Assembly (NCBI GenBank): GCA_036503775.1
Contig: DASXWH010000170.1
Coordinates: 35,847 to 99,846 of the forward strand
Source of the DNA: Ohtaekwangia sp036503775
GTDB lineage: Bacteria; Bacteroidota; Bacteroidia; Cytophagales; Cyclobacteriaceae
Reading direction: 5' to 3'
DNA length: 64,000 nucleotides
Numbering within the stretch: position 1 is the first letter of the stretch; every line of letters begins with the position of its first letter. The translations under genes and the position numbers were made by a program. The notes under the pieces are model-generated. The model did not search any database, had not been told where the DNA came from, and saw only the letters and a list, made by a program, of their open reading frames with translations. Shown piece by piece: positions 33,084 through 42,700 of the stretch.

Positions 33084-35336
33084 CTAATTAGTTTTCTTGA
33101 ACTGATCAAACTTGGATTCTGCAGCCTTTTTAGGGAAGACATTGTTATTCATATCCACATCTGCCAGCTCAAAATTCGGATCAAGAACGATGTTAACCAC
33201 CTCTTTTTCTTTGACGAATATTTTGGTGATCTCCGTTTCGTTGACGCGCCAGATTTCAGCCGGTATCCGTTCGATTTCTTTAGATCCATCTTTATAGGTC
33301 CACTCAATAACAAGGGGTGTTACTAAACCGCCCACATTCCTGAACTTCACCTGATAAATGTTTTTCCCATCGAGCTTTGCCCGAATGGCGTTGTCATCGA
33401 TCCGGTTTTTAAATTCGCCATAGAACTGATCAGGGGTATTAACCACAGAAAACTCTTCAGGCCCATTACTAAAGTCGTTAGCCTTGCCATCTTTCTTTCC
33501 GCCAGCTGTCAGATCACCACTTTTTGCTTTTACATTTTTACTCTCCGGGTCAAGGGTTTGTGAACGGAGCTTAAACCATTTTACTTCATCAACCTCTACA
33601 TCAACATTGTCTACTGTGTAGAACCAGCCTTTCCAGAACCAGTCCAGGTCAACCGCGGAAGCATCTTCCATCGTCCGGAAGAAGTCGGCTGGCTTAGGGT
33701 GTTTGAATGCCCAACGCTGTGAATATTCTTTAAAGGCTTTATCAAACAATTCAGGCCCCATCACAGTCTCACGCAAAACCGTAAGTGCAGCGGATGGTTT
33801 AGTATAGGCATTGGGTCCGAATTCAGACTGACGGATATTATCAGACATTGACATGATAGGACGCATTTGAGATTTATCGCCTTTCATGAACCCGGTGATC
33901 CCTTTTGGTGTGCCACGTGTTCCGGCCAATTCAGGATAACGAACCCGCACAGTCTCTTTTTCCAGGAAAGTATTCAATCCTTCATCCATCCATGACCACT
34001 GACGTTCATCGCTGTTAACGATCATCGGAAAAAAGTTGTGACCCACTTCATGGATTACCACACCCAGCATACCGATAAGGGTTTGCTGTGAATAGGTACC
34101 ATCTTTAGCCGGACGACCATAATTGAAGCAGATCATTGGATATTCCATCCCCTGATTTGCGGTATGTACTGAGTATGCGGTTGGGTATGGATAATCAATA
34201 GTCCGTTCAGAATAAACTTCCAAAGCATTCTTGACAGCCTTGGTTGACTCTTTGCCCCAGAGTGGATTACCTTCTTTGGGATAGAGCGACTGTGCCAATG
34301 GAGTTTTTTCACCCGCTTTTACAGCCATGGCATCCCAGATAAATTTGCGGGAGCTTGCAAAGGCGAAGTCACGAACATTTTCTGCGTAGAATTCCCAGGT
34401 GCTTTTCCGTGTTGATTTTGTTTTCTCTTTAGCACGGGCTTCTTCTTCCGTAACGATAAGGGTTGGAGCGTCAAATGTTTTTCTGGCCTTTTCAAAACGA
34501 TCCAATTGATCCTTACTTAAAACTTCTTTAGGATTCTGGATCCATCCCGTTGCACCTACGATGTGATCGGAAGGAACGGTAATGCGAACACGATAATTTC
34601 CAAAGGTAAGTGCAAATTCCCCCTGACCCAGAAACTGTTTGTTTTGCCAGCCTTCGTAGTCATCAAACACGCACATTCGCGGGAACCACTGCGCAAAGGT
34701 GTAAACATAGTTGCCATCCTCAGGGAAAAATTCATAACCACCCCGGTCCTGCATCATTTCATTTCTGTCTTTTTCTTTAAAGCTCCACTCAACAGAGAAA
34801 ACAAATTTCTCACCTGTCTTTAAGGGAGCAGGAAGGTCGATGCGCATCATGGTATAGTTGATGGTGTAAGGCAATGCTTTCCCTGCGGCATCTTTTACAG
34901 ACTTGATGGTATACCCACCTTTGTAATCCGTTGATGTTACACCAACATTCATAGCGAAAAACTTAGCCGGGATAGAATCACGTACAGAACTCGTTCGGCT
35001 TTGTGCTGTCAGGCTATTGGAAGCAAAAAGATTCTGATCCAGTTGAAGCCACAGATAGCCTAGAGCTTCAGGAGCATTGTTGTAATAGGTGATGGTTTCC
35101 GAGCCGGTGAGCATTTGAGTGTTATCATCAACTTCAACATTGATAACATAATCGGCCCGCTGTTGCCAGTAATTCGGCCCCGGAGCACCTGAGCCTGTAC
35201 GGTAACCGTTCGGTGTGGGGAGCGTCTCTCCTAGCTGTTCAAATTTCCCTTTCCATGCAGGGGTAGTGACAGGCGTTTGAGCCTGCGTAGTGACGGCAAC
35301 CAAAGCCATACACACCAGAATAATAATCCGTTTCAT
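33084..35336 (-). CDS. M1-family metallopeptidase, paralogue 2
   Basis: 750 residues, signal peptide ending near TTQAQ, exported. Zinc site HEVGHN at about residue 429 followed by WSWMDEGLN; GMEYPMICFN replaces GAMEN. C-terminal end identical in pattern to its neighbours (NNVFPKKAAESKFDQFKK). It lies between DUF3667 and paralogue 3, with terminators on both sides, so it is a single transcription unit. Its highest similarity by eye is to paralogue 3, for example KGWFYTVDNVDVEVDEVKWF. Confidence 0.9.
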   Translation of the reverse strand: MKRIIILVCMALVAVTTQAQTPVTTPAWKGKFEQLGETLPTPNGYRTGSGAPGPNYWQQRADYVINVEVDDNTQMLTGSETITYYNNAPEALGYLWLQLDQNLFASNSLTAQSRTSSVRDSIPAKFFAMNVGVTSTDYKGGYTIKSVKDAAGKALPYTINYTMMRIDLPAPLKTGEKFVFSVEWSFKEKDRNEMMQDRGGYEFFPEDGNYVYTFAQWFPRMCVFDDYEGWQNKQFLGQGEFALTFGNYRVRITVPSDHIVGATGWIQNPKEVLSKDQLDRFEKARKTFDAPTLIVTEEEARAKEKTKSTRKSTWEFYAENVRDFAFASSRKFIWDAMAVKAGEKTPLAQSLYPKEGNPLWGKESTKAVKNALEVYSERTIDYPYPTAYSVHTANQGMEYPMICFNYGRPAKDGTYSQQTLIGMLGVVIHEVGHNFFPMIVNSDERQWSWMDEGLNTFLEKETVRVRYPELAGTRGTPKGITGFMKGDKSQMRPIMSMSDNIRQSEFGPNAYTKPSAALTVLRETVMGPELFDKAFKEYSQRWAFKHPKPADFFRTMEDASAVDLDWFWKGWFYTVDNVDVEVDEVKWFKLRSQTLDPESKNVKAKSGDLTAGGKKDGKANDFSNGPEEFSVVNTPDQFYGEFKNRIDDNAIRAKLDGKNIYQVKFRNVGGLVTPLVIEWTYKDGSKEIERIPAEIWRVNETEITKIFVKEKEVVNIVLDPNFELADVDMNNNVFPKKAAESKFDQFKKTN

Positions 35337-35366
35337 TTTTTTGGGTTAATGAGTTTTAAGGGAAGC

Positions 35367-35390
35367 AAAAGTGCCGGAAATTTCCGGCAC
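35367..35390 (-). terminator. Terminator of M1 paralogue 3 (perfect palindrome)
   Basis: A perfect 20-base palindrome (GTGCCGGAAA followed by its reverse complement) and, on the minus strand, a TTTTGCTT tract. It lies 16 bases after the paralogue 3 stop codon. Confidence 0.75.
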
Positions 35391-35406
35391 CGTCAAGTTC
35401 ATTTTG

Positions 35407-37635
35407 TTAATTGGTCTTTTTCTTGAAGTCGTCAAATTTAGATGACGCTTCTTTGGGTTTAGGAAAGACATTATCCTGTTCATTGATGTCTGTAGTTTCC
35501 TTGAGCGGATCAAGAACAAGTGATGCTACTTCCTTGTCCTTAACAAATACTTTGCTCACCCTGGTTTCGTTAATACGCCAGATCTCAGCGGGCAACCGTT
35601 CAATTTCTTTCGACCCGTCTTTATATGTCCATTCAATGATGACGGGCATAACCAGTCCTCCTTTGTTGGATAAGGTTACTTCGTAAATATTCTTATTCTC
35701 AAGTTTTTGGATGATCGCTTTATCATTTACCTGGCTGAGAAATTCACCGTTAAACCGCGGATCTGTTTCAATAAGACTAAACGGCTCCGGCCCATTGTCA
35801 AAGTTGTCAAACTTTTTCTGGGTAGAGGAATTGGCAGAAAGATCACCTTTCTTAACCGACAGATTTTGCTTCTCCAGGTTCGCTTGTTCCTTACGCATGG
35901 TAAACCACTTTACCTGATCAATTGACTGATCCACATTATCGGTTGTGTAATACCAACCTTTCCAGAACCAATCCAGGTCTACTGCAGAAGCATCTTCCAG
36001 TGTACGGAAGAAATCAGCAGGCTTGGGATGTTTGAAAGCCCAGCGTTGTGCATATTCTTTAAAGGCTTTGTCGAATAACTCCGGGCCCATTACTGTTTCA
36101 CGAAGAATAAAAAGTGAAACGGCAACTTTAGAGTATTGTTCCGGGCCAAGTTGAATCACCTGTTCCGGGTTAGTCATCAGTGTACGTTTCTTGCTCGGAT
36201 CTCCCTTCATGTAGGGAACCAGTCCTGCAGGTTTGTCGCTGCTCCAGTCAATATCCGGATAGCGCTCCAGCTCGGTGAGCAGTTCTACAAAACTATTTAC
36301 ACCTTCGTCCATCCAGGCGGTTTGACGTTCGTCATTATTAATAATCATGGGGAAGAAGTTATGTCCTACTTCATGAATGATTACTCCGATCATGCCTTTT
36401 CGTTTTTGCGGAGTAAAGGTTCCGTCTTTTTCAGGTCTTCCGTAATTGAAGCAGATCATCGGATACTCCATTCCGATACTGGCGGTGTGAACAGAAATAG
36501 CAACGGGATAGGGATAGTCAATGGTGTGACGGGAATAAACTTCCAGGGTATTTTTAACCGCCTTGGTTGATTCTTCCTCCCACAGCGGATTGCCCTCCTT
36601 CGGATAGAAAGACATGGCTAGTGGTGTTTTGCTTCCGAGTTTTACGGCCTGCGCATCCCAGATAAATTTCCGGCTGGAAGCAAACGCAAAATCACGAACA
36701 TTTTCTGCGTGAAATTCCCAGGTTTTTTTTGTGGTTGATTTCGTTTTTTCTTTCTGAGTTGCCTCCGCTTGGGTTACAATAATAACCGGAGCATCAAATG
36801 AAGTTCTCGCTTTTTCAAACCGTTCGATTTCTGTTTTAGTAAGAACTTCCTGTGGATTTTTTAAAACACCGGTTGCACCAACAATGTGATCAGCGGGTAC
36901 CGTGATCCGTACTTTATAATCACCAAAAGGAAGTGTGAATTCTCCACGCCCCAGAAATTGTTTGTTTTGCCATCCTTCGTAATCATCGTACACACACATA
37001 CGTGGGAAAAACTGGGCTATGGTATAAAGGTAGTTGTTGTCTTCCGGGAAAAACTCCATACCGCTTCGTTGTCCGAACAGATTCCGATCAACAATATTAA
37101 AAGTCCAGTCAACAATAAAAGATATTTTTTCACCTGTCTTCAAGGGAGTCGTAAGGTCTACACGCATCATGGTGTTGTTGATCGTATGCGTGAGTGGTTT
37201 GCCGGCAACATCCTTTACCGTTTTAATTTGAAAACCAGCTTTGAAATCAGATACCTGTGTATAAAAAGTTTTGGCAGCGGCAGAGTCCTTAACAGCTCCC
37301 AGCGTTGTACTCTTTAAAGAATTATCATCAGAAAGGATATTCTGGTCCAGCTGAAGCCACAGATACTTTAATACATCAGGTGAATTGTTTGTGTAGGTAA
37401 TAGTTTCTGAACCGGTGATCGACTGGTTCTGATCATTAAGCTCAACGCTGATAACGTAATCAGCTTTTTGTTGCCAATATTTTGGACCAGGTGCACCCGA
37501 ACCACTTCTATATTCATTGGGCGTAGGTAATGTCTGACCCAGTTGTTCGAATTTTCCCTGCCACTTCTGTGTTTCCTGTGCCCAGGCAGTCTGCACAAAG
37601 ACTCCCAGCAGCAAAATCAAATAATACTTATTCAT
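35407..37635 (-). CDS. M1-family metallopeptidase, paralogue 3
   Basis: 742 residues, signal peptide (MNKYYLILLLGVFVQTAWAQ). Zinc site HEVGHNFFP at about residue 421 with TAWMDEGVN; GMEYPMICFN present. The C-terminal end is DNVFPKPKEASSKFDDFKKK, related to the others but more divergent. Its start is 18 bases downstream of the HupE-like gene, so the two form an operon. Exported peptidase, probably aminopeptidase; the three-copy array suggests dosage or differing substrate choice. Confidence 0.9.
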   Translation of the reverse strand: MNKYYLILLLGVFVQTAWAQETQKWQGKFEQLGQTLPTPNEYRSGSGAPGPKYWQQKADYVISVELNDQNQSITGSETITYTNNSPDVLKYLWLQLDQNILSDDNSLKSTTLGAVKDSAAAKTFYTQVSDFKAGFQIKTVKDVAGKPLTHTINNTMMRVDLTTPLKTGEKISFIVDWTFNIVDRNLFGQRSGMEFFPEDNNYLYTIAQFFPRMCVYDDYEGWQNKQFLGRGEFTLPFGDYKVRITVPADHIVGATGVLKNPQEVLTKTEIERFEKARTSFDAPVIIVTQAEATQKEKTKSTTKKTWEFHAENVRDFAFASSRKFIWDAQAVKLGSKTPLAMSFYPKEGNPLWEEESTKAVKNTLEVYSRHTIDYPYPVAISVHTASIGMEYPMICFNYGRPEKDGTFTPQKRKGMIGVIIHEVGHNFFPMIINNDERQTAWMDEGVNSFVELLTELERYPDIDWSSDKPAGLVPYMKGDPSKKRTLMTNPEQVIQLGPEQYSKVAVSLFILRETVMGPELFDKAFKEYAQRWAFKHPKPADFFRTLEDASAVDLDWFWKGWYYTTDNVDQSIDQVKWFTMRKEQANLEKQNLSVKKGDLSANSSTQKKFDNFDNGPEPFSLIETDPRFNGEFLSQVNDKAIIQKLENKNIYEVTLSNKGGLVMPVIIEWTYKDGSKEIERLPAEIWRINETRVSKVFVKDKEVASLVLDPLKETTDINEQDNVFPKPKEASSKFDDFKKKTN

Positions 37636-37653
37636 ATGGGTTAATGGTTATTC

Positions 37654-38247
37654 TTAATCAATCCAATACATTTTTTCTTTCATCAGCAACAGAGCCATTC
37701 CGGCTACAGCAGAAGAGATCACTATTTTCCAGTCCCTTCGATTGGCACCAATCAGGTCAACCAGAATAAAACTGGCCGAAAGAAAAACAGCAACAATAAT
37801 GAGTTGTCCTAATTCCAGCCCCAGGTTAAACGCCAGGAGTTGTTTGATTATCCGTTCATCTTTTCCGAGTATGCTCCGTAAATAATTCGAAAAGCCCATG
37901 CCATGGATTAATCCAAAAACAGCAGCGAAAAAATAATTTGGTTGAATGAGCCGATCTGAAATACTGTTTTCATTCTTAAAAAAGTTGGAAACAGCCGTGA
38001 TGAAAATAGTAAGTGGAATAAGGAACTCGACCAGATCATAATTGACTTTAATGATTTCCAGTGTGGCAAGTGCAAGGGTTATAGAGTGCCCGATGGTAAA
38101 TGCAGTAACCAGCACCAGTACCTGCTTCCAGTCACGTATCAGGTAAAGGGCGCAAAGGGCCACAACAAATAAAATGTGATCTACCCCATTCTTATAATCC
38201 AGGATATGCTCCTTACCCATCCCGAAATAAATTTGAAATTCGCTCAT
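37654..38247 (-). CDS. HupE/UreJ-family membrane protein (short form)
   Basis: 197 residues with about six transmembrane helices. Family motifs: DHILFVVALCALYL, TAFTIGHSITLALA and GLIHGMGFSNYLR, with the His residues thought to bind metal in HupE. HupE and UreJ are linked to nickel (or other metal) uptake for hydrogenase and urease, but neither enzyme is nearby. The full-length HupE_UreJ_2 proteins of proteobacteria carry an extracytoplasmic domain before this membrane unit; here that domain is absent, and a DUF6702 gene starts in the opposite direction 172 bases away. It is in an operon with M1 paralogue 3. Confidence 0.85.
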   Translation of the reverse strand: MSEFQIYFGMGKEHILDYKNGVDHILFVVALCALYLIRDWKQVLVLVTAFTIGHSITLALATLEIIKVNYDLVEFLIPLTIFITAVSNFFKNENSISDRLIQPNYFFAAVFGLIHGMGFSNYLRSILGKDERIIKQLLAFNLGLELGQLIIVAVFLSASFILVDLIGANRRDWKIVISSAVAGMALLLMKEKMYWID

Positions 38248-38418
38248 TATAAACTGTAAAACCGGTGGTTAAAACGGCCACAAGTATAGAAGATAATTTT
38301 GAAAAAGGGAGAACTATGGCAGGACTGGAAACGGACTGATTTAAGTGGTTATCCTTTTGTCACATTATTTTTCCGGTATTGTTTTTGAAACAGCATCTTT
38401 GCAGAATAAACTTCAAGT

Positions 38419-38922
38419 ATGATACCCATTAGCTCCGTCTTTGCAGCATATACTTTTGTGTTGTCTCTATTTCATCCACTTCATGTTTCGGTTACCGAAA
38501 TTGAGTTTGACGAAAAAGATAAGTCACTGGAGATAATGATGCGGATTTTTATTGATGACACGGAGCTTACGATGAGCAATCGTTACAATAAACCAAGTCT
38601 GGATATTCTGAACCTGAAGGACGGAATGACCATTGACCAGATGATGACAGATTATACAAAAGAACATTTTAAGGTAACGTTAGACAGCAAATCACAGGAA
38701 GCCAGGTATCTGGGTCATGAAAAGGATGGAGATGTCTTCATTTTATACATCGAAGTTCCTAACGTTAAAAAATGGAAGAGCATACAGGTTATGAATGATG
38801 TGTTCATGGAGACGCATGAGGATCAATCCAACCTTGTCCACGTTACCGTACGCGGGCAGGTAAAAAGTATGCGTTTAACGAAGGGAGCATCTGTAGATAA
38901 GCTCACTTTTGAATCAAAGTAA
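38419..38922 (+). CDS. DUF6702 exported protein
   Basis: 167 residues; signal peptide followed by FHPLHVSVTEIEFDEKDKSL, the hallmark opening of DUF6702, with FIDDTELTM and an HVTVRGQ C-terminal strand. In other members the predicted mature N-terminus begins with His, so metal binding is plausible. Function is unknown. It is divergent from the HupE-like gene, and I suggest it may supply the extracytoplasmic domain of a split HupE system. The next gene, gldB, starts 46 bases after its stop on the same strand. Confidence 0.75.
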   Translation: MIPISSVFAAYTFVLSLFHPLHVSVTEIEFDEKDKSLEIMMRIFIDDTELTMSNRYNKPSLDILNLKDGMTIDQMMTDYTKEHFKVTLDSKSQEARYLGHEKDGDVFILYIEVPNVKKWKSIQVMNDVFMETHEDQSNLVHVTVRGQVKSMRLTKGASVDKLTFESK

Positions 38923-38968
38923 TTCATCTCTTCTTTGTATCCTGAAAAATTCGATCTTCGCAGGCGAA

Positions 38969-39979
38969 ATGGATATGAGAAGACTTTTAGTGATAGGATT
39001 GGTAGCCCTGGTGCAATGGGGCTGTACTGAAACGAAAACGGATGAATGTGTTACTGCCCCGGAGCAAGCATCAGAAAAGATTCCCATACCCTTCGAACAG
39101 TTTCAGGATTCCCTGCTGACTATTCAGTCGAAATCACAGTTGGTTGCACTCTTCACCAGGCAGCCTCTTATTCGGGATTATATTTTCAGACGAACAGAGT
39201 ATCCGGATGACTCAGTCTTCATAAATGAAATCTTCGAACGGTTGACAAATCCTCACCTTGATACACTGGGAACTGAAGTGCAGAGAGTGTTCGGAGATCT
39301 TTCAAGTCTGAAAACTGAATTTACAGAGGCCTTTACCAATCTTAAAGCCTACTACCCGGACTTTCGTATTCCTAAAATTCAAACGGTAATTTCTGGTCTG
39401 GATACCGATATGTTGCTTACGGATTCACTTATCATTGTTAGCCTCGACTTTTACCTGGGTCGCGGAGCAAAGTACAGACCTCAGATGTATGAATACCTGC
39501 TTCGGAAATATGACCCTGATGACATTGTTCCCTCTGCACTTCTTATCTATGGTATCGATGAACGTTTCAACCACACGGATCTAAAAGATAAAACCGTATT
39601 GGCTGACATGATCGCTTACGGTAAGTCTTTTTACTTTGCCAAGCACATGCTTCCATGTGTAGCGGATAGCGTTTTTATATGGTATACTCCCGAAGAAATG
39701 AAAGGGGTGAGAGAAAATAAGAATCTTATCTGGGCACGCTTTATTGAAAGTGAAGTACTGTTTGCCACAAGTCAGATGGTAAAAAAGGACTACTTAAGTG
39801 AGAGACCTGTAACCATACAGGTTGGTGAAAAATGTCCAGGGCGGATTGGTCAATGGGTTGGATGGGAAATCGTGAAGTCATACATGGATAGTCATCCTGA
39901 TCTCTCTCTCCCTCAATTGATGACTTTAGGTGATGCTCAGACTTTTTTTAAAGAATCACGCTTCAACCCTAAAAAGTAG
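38969..39979 (+). CDS. gldB: Gliding motility lipoprotein GldB-like
   Basis: 336 residues from the ATG at 38969. An N-terminal lipoprotein signal (LLVIGLVALVQWGC, cysteine at residue 19; the lipobox is atypical) is followed by the GldB family pattern: SLIIVSLDFYLGRGAKYRPQ, YLLRKYDPDDIVPSALL and YGKSFYFAKHMLPCVADSV. GldB is a lipoprotein needed for gliding and for stability of the T9SS. A longer reading from 38909 overlaps the DUF6702 gene and is less likely. gldC, which usually follows gldB in Flavobacterium, is not here. Confidence 0.85.
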   Translation: MDMRRLLVIGLVALVQWGCTETKTDECVTAPEQASEKIPIPFEQFQDSLLTIQSKSQLVALFTRQPLIRDYIFRRTEYPDDSVFINEIFERLTNPHLDTLGTEVQRVFGDLSSLKTEFTEAFTNLKAYYPDFRIPKIQTVISGLDTDMLLTDSLIIVSLDFYLGRGAKYRPQMYEYLLRKYDPDDIVPSALLIYGIDERFNHTDLKDKTVLADMIAYGKSFYFAKHMLPCVADSVFIWYTPEEMKGVRENKNLIWARFIESEVLFATSQMVKKDYLSERPVTIQVGEKCPGRIGQWVGWEIVKSYMDSHPDLSLPQLMTLGDAQTFFKESRFNPKK

Positions 39980-40071
39980 AACCTGAAAAGGTTCTTTCAG
40001 GCTTTGCACTTTCTATTATCTTTGATTCCCCATTTAAAACAGACATAATCATTTTAAACCTAAGCAATACT

Positions 40072-40833
40072 ATGCGTCAGAAAATTGTAGCTGGAAACTG
40101 GAAGATGAACAAAACCCTCGAAGAGGCGAACATACTCGCATCTGAAATCAAGGGAATGGTAGCCGATGAAGTAAAGGGAAATGTAAAAGTAATTTTGTGC
40201 ACACCTCATCCCTTCCTGGTTGGCATAAAGAATTTGTTGGGTAGTGATCCGCGGATTTCAGTGGGCGCTCAGAACTGCAGCGAACATGAATCAGGCGCTT
40301 ATACCGGTGAGGTTTCAGCGGGAATGATCAAGTCGATCGGAATACCTTATGTTATTCTGGGACATAGTGAACGCAGACAGTATTTTGGTGAAGACGGAAA
40401 ATTGCTGGCTAAAAAAGTTGATATCGCATTAAAGCATGGCCTGGTTCCTATTTTTTGTTGTGGTGAACCCCTTGAAGTCCGTGAAAAAAATGAGCATGAA
40501 GGTCTGGTAAAAAAACAGGTTGAAGAAAGTCTCTTTCACCTCGATGCATCGTCTCTTCAGAAAACAATAATAGCGTATGAGCCTGTTTGGGCTATTGGTA
40601 CAGGCAAAACTGCATCTGCACAACAGGCGCAGGATATGCACGCAGTGATACGTAAACACCTGGCTTCAAAATACGGGCAAGCTGTTGCTGACAGCATCTC
40701 TATTCTATATGGTGGCAGCGTTAATGCAGCAAACGCCAAAGAACTTTTTGCATGCGCTGATGTAGATGGCGGACTTGTTGGAGGTGCTTCCCTTAAGTCA
40801 AGAGAGTTTGCTGAAATAATTAAGTCAGCGTAA
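40072..40833 (+). CDS. tpiA: Triosephosphate isomerase
   Basis: 253 residues, TIM barrel, converting dihydroxyacetone phosphate and glyceraldehyde-3-phosphate in glycolysis. Key residues: K13 in GNWKMNKT, H near 100 in GHSERRQYFGE, and E near 172 in AYEPVWAIGTGKTASAQQA. Phosphate loop GGSVNAANA near 220. A -7-like TATCTTTG at 40017-40024 suggests its own promoter. It starts 92 bases after gldB and is followed 23 bases on by prmA. Confidence 0.97.
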   Translation: MRQKIVAGNWKMNKTLEEANILASEIKGMVADEVKGNVKVILCTPHPFLVGIKNLLGSDPRISVGAQNCSEHESGAYTGEVSAGMIKSIGIPYVILGHSERRQYFGEDGKLLAKKVDIALKHGLVPIFCCGEPLEVREKNEHEGLVKKQVEESLFHLDASSLQKTIIAYEPVWAIGTGKTASAQQAQDMHAVIRKHLASKYGQAVADSISILYGGSVNAANAKELFACADVDGGLVGGASLKSREFAEIIKSA

Positions 40834-40856
40834 TACAGATTAACTAAAGGAACAGA

Positions 40857-41687
40857 ATGTATTATACCCGTCTGCAGGTAATTTGTGATCCGGATTTTTC
40901 GGAAATTTTAATGGCTGAAATTGCAGAAGCTGGTTTTGATACATTCATGGAGACTGAAAAAGGATTTGAAGCGTATGTTGAATTGGAGAAATATGACAAG
41001 GACCAGTTGCAACATGTAAAGGACAAATACAGCGCACAGACACCAATTGTTTTTTATCAGGATAGAATCCAAAAACAAAATTGGAACGAAGAATGGGAAA
41101 GAAATTATCAGCCCATTATCGTTGATGACCGATGTTTAATCCGTGCCGCTTTTCATAAAATTGATAAGCAATTTCCTTATGAAATAATCATCACTCCAAA
41201 AATGTCTTTTGGAACAGGTCATCATCAAACGACCTATCTGATGATAAAAAATCAGATGGATATTGACCACCAGGGCAAACGGGTGATGGACGCGGGATGC
41301 GGCACGGCTATCCTTTCTATTATGGCTATAAAACGAGGAGCCGCATCAGTAGAAGCATTTGATATTGACGAGTGGAGTGTGGTGAACGGCAATGAAAATA
41401 TCGAAGTGAATCATTGCACAAATATCAATCTGAGGCAAGGCAAACTATCCGACCTGACCATGGATGGTATGTTTGATATCATTCTGGCCAATATCAATAA
41501 AAACATATTGCTTGAAGAGATAAAACTGTATCAGTCTTTTTTGATTTCAGGTGGACTGCTCTTGATAAGTGGTTTTTATACCAGTGATGTCCCGGATCTG
41601 TTGCGCGAAGCAACGGTCTATAACCTTGTGGAGGCGCGCCAGGATGAACGTGAAAACTGGGCTTCTTTACTCCTAAGAAAGAAGTAG
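40857..41687 (+). CDS. prmA: Ribosomal protein L11 methyltransferase
   Basis: 276 residues. The SAM-binding fold shows MDAGCGTAILSIMAIKRGA near 145 and LANINKNILLEEI near 215, the family's NIN motif. It trimethylates L11 lysines. The N-terminal 100 residues form the L11-docking domain, with KMSFGTGHHQTT at the active-site loop near 118. An AAAGGA six bases before the start is a weak Shine-Dalgarno-like site. It is probably co-transcribed with tpiA. Confidence 0.95.
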   Translation: MYYTRLQVICDPDFSEILMAEIAEAGFDTFMETEKGFEAYVELEKYDKDQLQHVKDKYSAQTPIVFYQDRIQKQNWNEEWERNYQPIIVDDRCLIRAAFHKIDKQFPYEIIITPKMSFGTGHHQTTYLMIKNQMDIDHQGKRVMDAGCGTAILSIMAIKRGAASVEAFDIDEWSVVNGNENIEVNHCTNINLRQGKLSDLTMDGMFDIILANINKNILLEEIKLYQSFLISGGLLLISGFYTSDVPDLLREATVYNLVEARQDERENWASLLLRKK

Positions 41688-41770
41688 TGTCTTGGTTCCT
41701 CGTGATTCCCTTTTTATATTTAAAGAAGAAGCTGGTGGAGTCACACAGTTAAAAAACAATTCAGACAACG

Positions 41771-42646
41771 ATGCGCATTGCTGTTCACGGAAAGGAATTT
41801 AATCGCCAATCAATTCCGTTTATCGCTCATATTTTTGAAATTCTTTCCCGTCATAAGGTAGATATCCGTGTTTCTGAAAAATTCAGCAAGCATCTAAGGC
41901 AACCCATCTTTAAAAAATTTAAGTACAAAGTTTTCGAACCCGGAAGCTCATTAAAAGGTGTTGAGGTATTTATCAGCGTGGGTGGTGACGGAACGCTGTT
42001 AGAAGCCATAACCTATGTTGGAAAATCAGAAATACCTGTGCTTGGAATTAACACGGGTCGCCTAGGATTTCTGGCTACCATAAGCAAAGAAGATGTTGAC
42101 CGGGCATTTGCAAAATTGTTTGAAGGTGCTTATACCATTGACAAGCGGGCGATGCTCAGGCTGGAAACCAATAAGAATGTGTTCGGCAAATTGAATTTCG
42201 CGCTGAATGATTTTTCGCTGGTAAAAACAGATACCTCATCGATGATCACGATTCATACGTATATCGATGGCGAATTTTTAAATTCATACTGGGCTGATGG
42301 TATCATCGTTTCTACACCCACAGGTTCTACGGGATATTCCCTTAGTTGCGGTGGTCCCCTGATTTTTCCACGTTCAGGGAATTTTGTGATTACCCCGGTA
42401 AGTCCGCATAATCTTACAGTAAGACCAATTGTGGTTTCAGACAGTTCTGAGATTACATTTCGGGTTGAAGGCCGGAGCAGAAAGTTTTTGATCTCGCTGG
42501 ATTCCCGGGTCGCTGCGGTTGATGCTTCCATAAAGGTTAAGGTGTCAAAAGCAGATTTCAAGGTTCACCTGATACAATTAGAAGGGCAGCATTATTTCAA
42601 AACGCTCAGGCAGAAGCTTAACTGGGGGTTAGACGTCCGTAACTGA
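41771..42646 (+). CDS. nadK: NAD kinase
   Basis: 291 residues. It makes NADP from NAD with ATP. Motifs: GGDGTLLEA near 72, NTGRLGFLA near 100, and PTGSTGYSLSCGGPLIFP near 180. Cytoplasmic. The region 41688-41770 holds no other gene; transcription may continue into the DUF6089-type gene. The group nadK, PorG-type genes, uppS, bamA, skp is conserved in Bacteroidota. Confidence 0.96.
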   Translation: MRIAVHGKEFNRQSIPFIAHIFEILSRHKVDIRVSEKFSKHLRQPIFKKFKYKVFEPGSSLKGVEVFISVGGDGTLLEAITYVGKSEIPVLGINTGRLGFLATISKEDVDRAFAKLFEGAYTIDKRAMLRLETNKNVFGKLNFALNDFSLVKTDTSSMITIHTYIDGEFLNSYWADGIIVSTPTGSTGYSLSCGGPLIFPRSGNFVITPVSPHNLTVRPIVVSDSSEITFRVEGRSRKFLISLDSRVAAVDASIKVKVSKADFKVHLIQLEGQHYFKTLRQKLNWGLDVRN

Positions 42647-42700
42647 TTTTTTATTACTTTTGTAGTTCACTGATCTATAGATACTTAATTCAGTAAGCCC

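Noticed and set aside
39980..40016. Terminator after gldB (CCTGAAA/TTTCAGG)
   Set aside because: The stem is weak and no T-run follows; I am not confident that it stops transcription.
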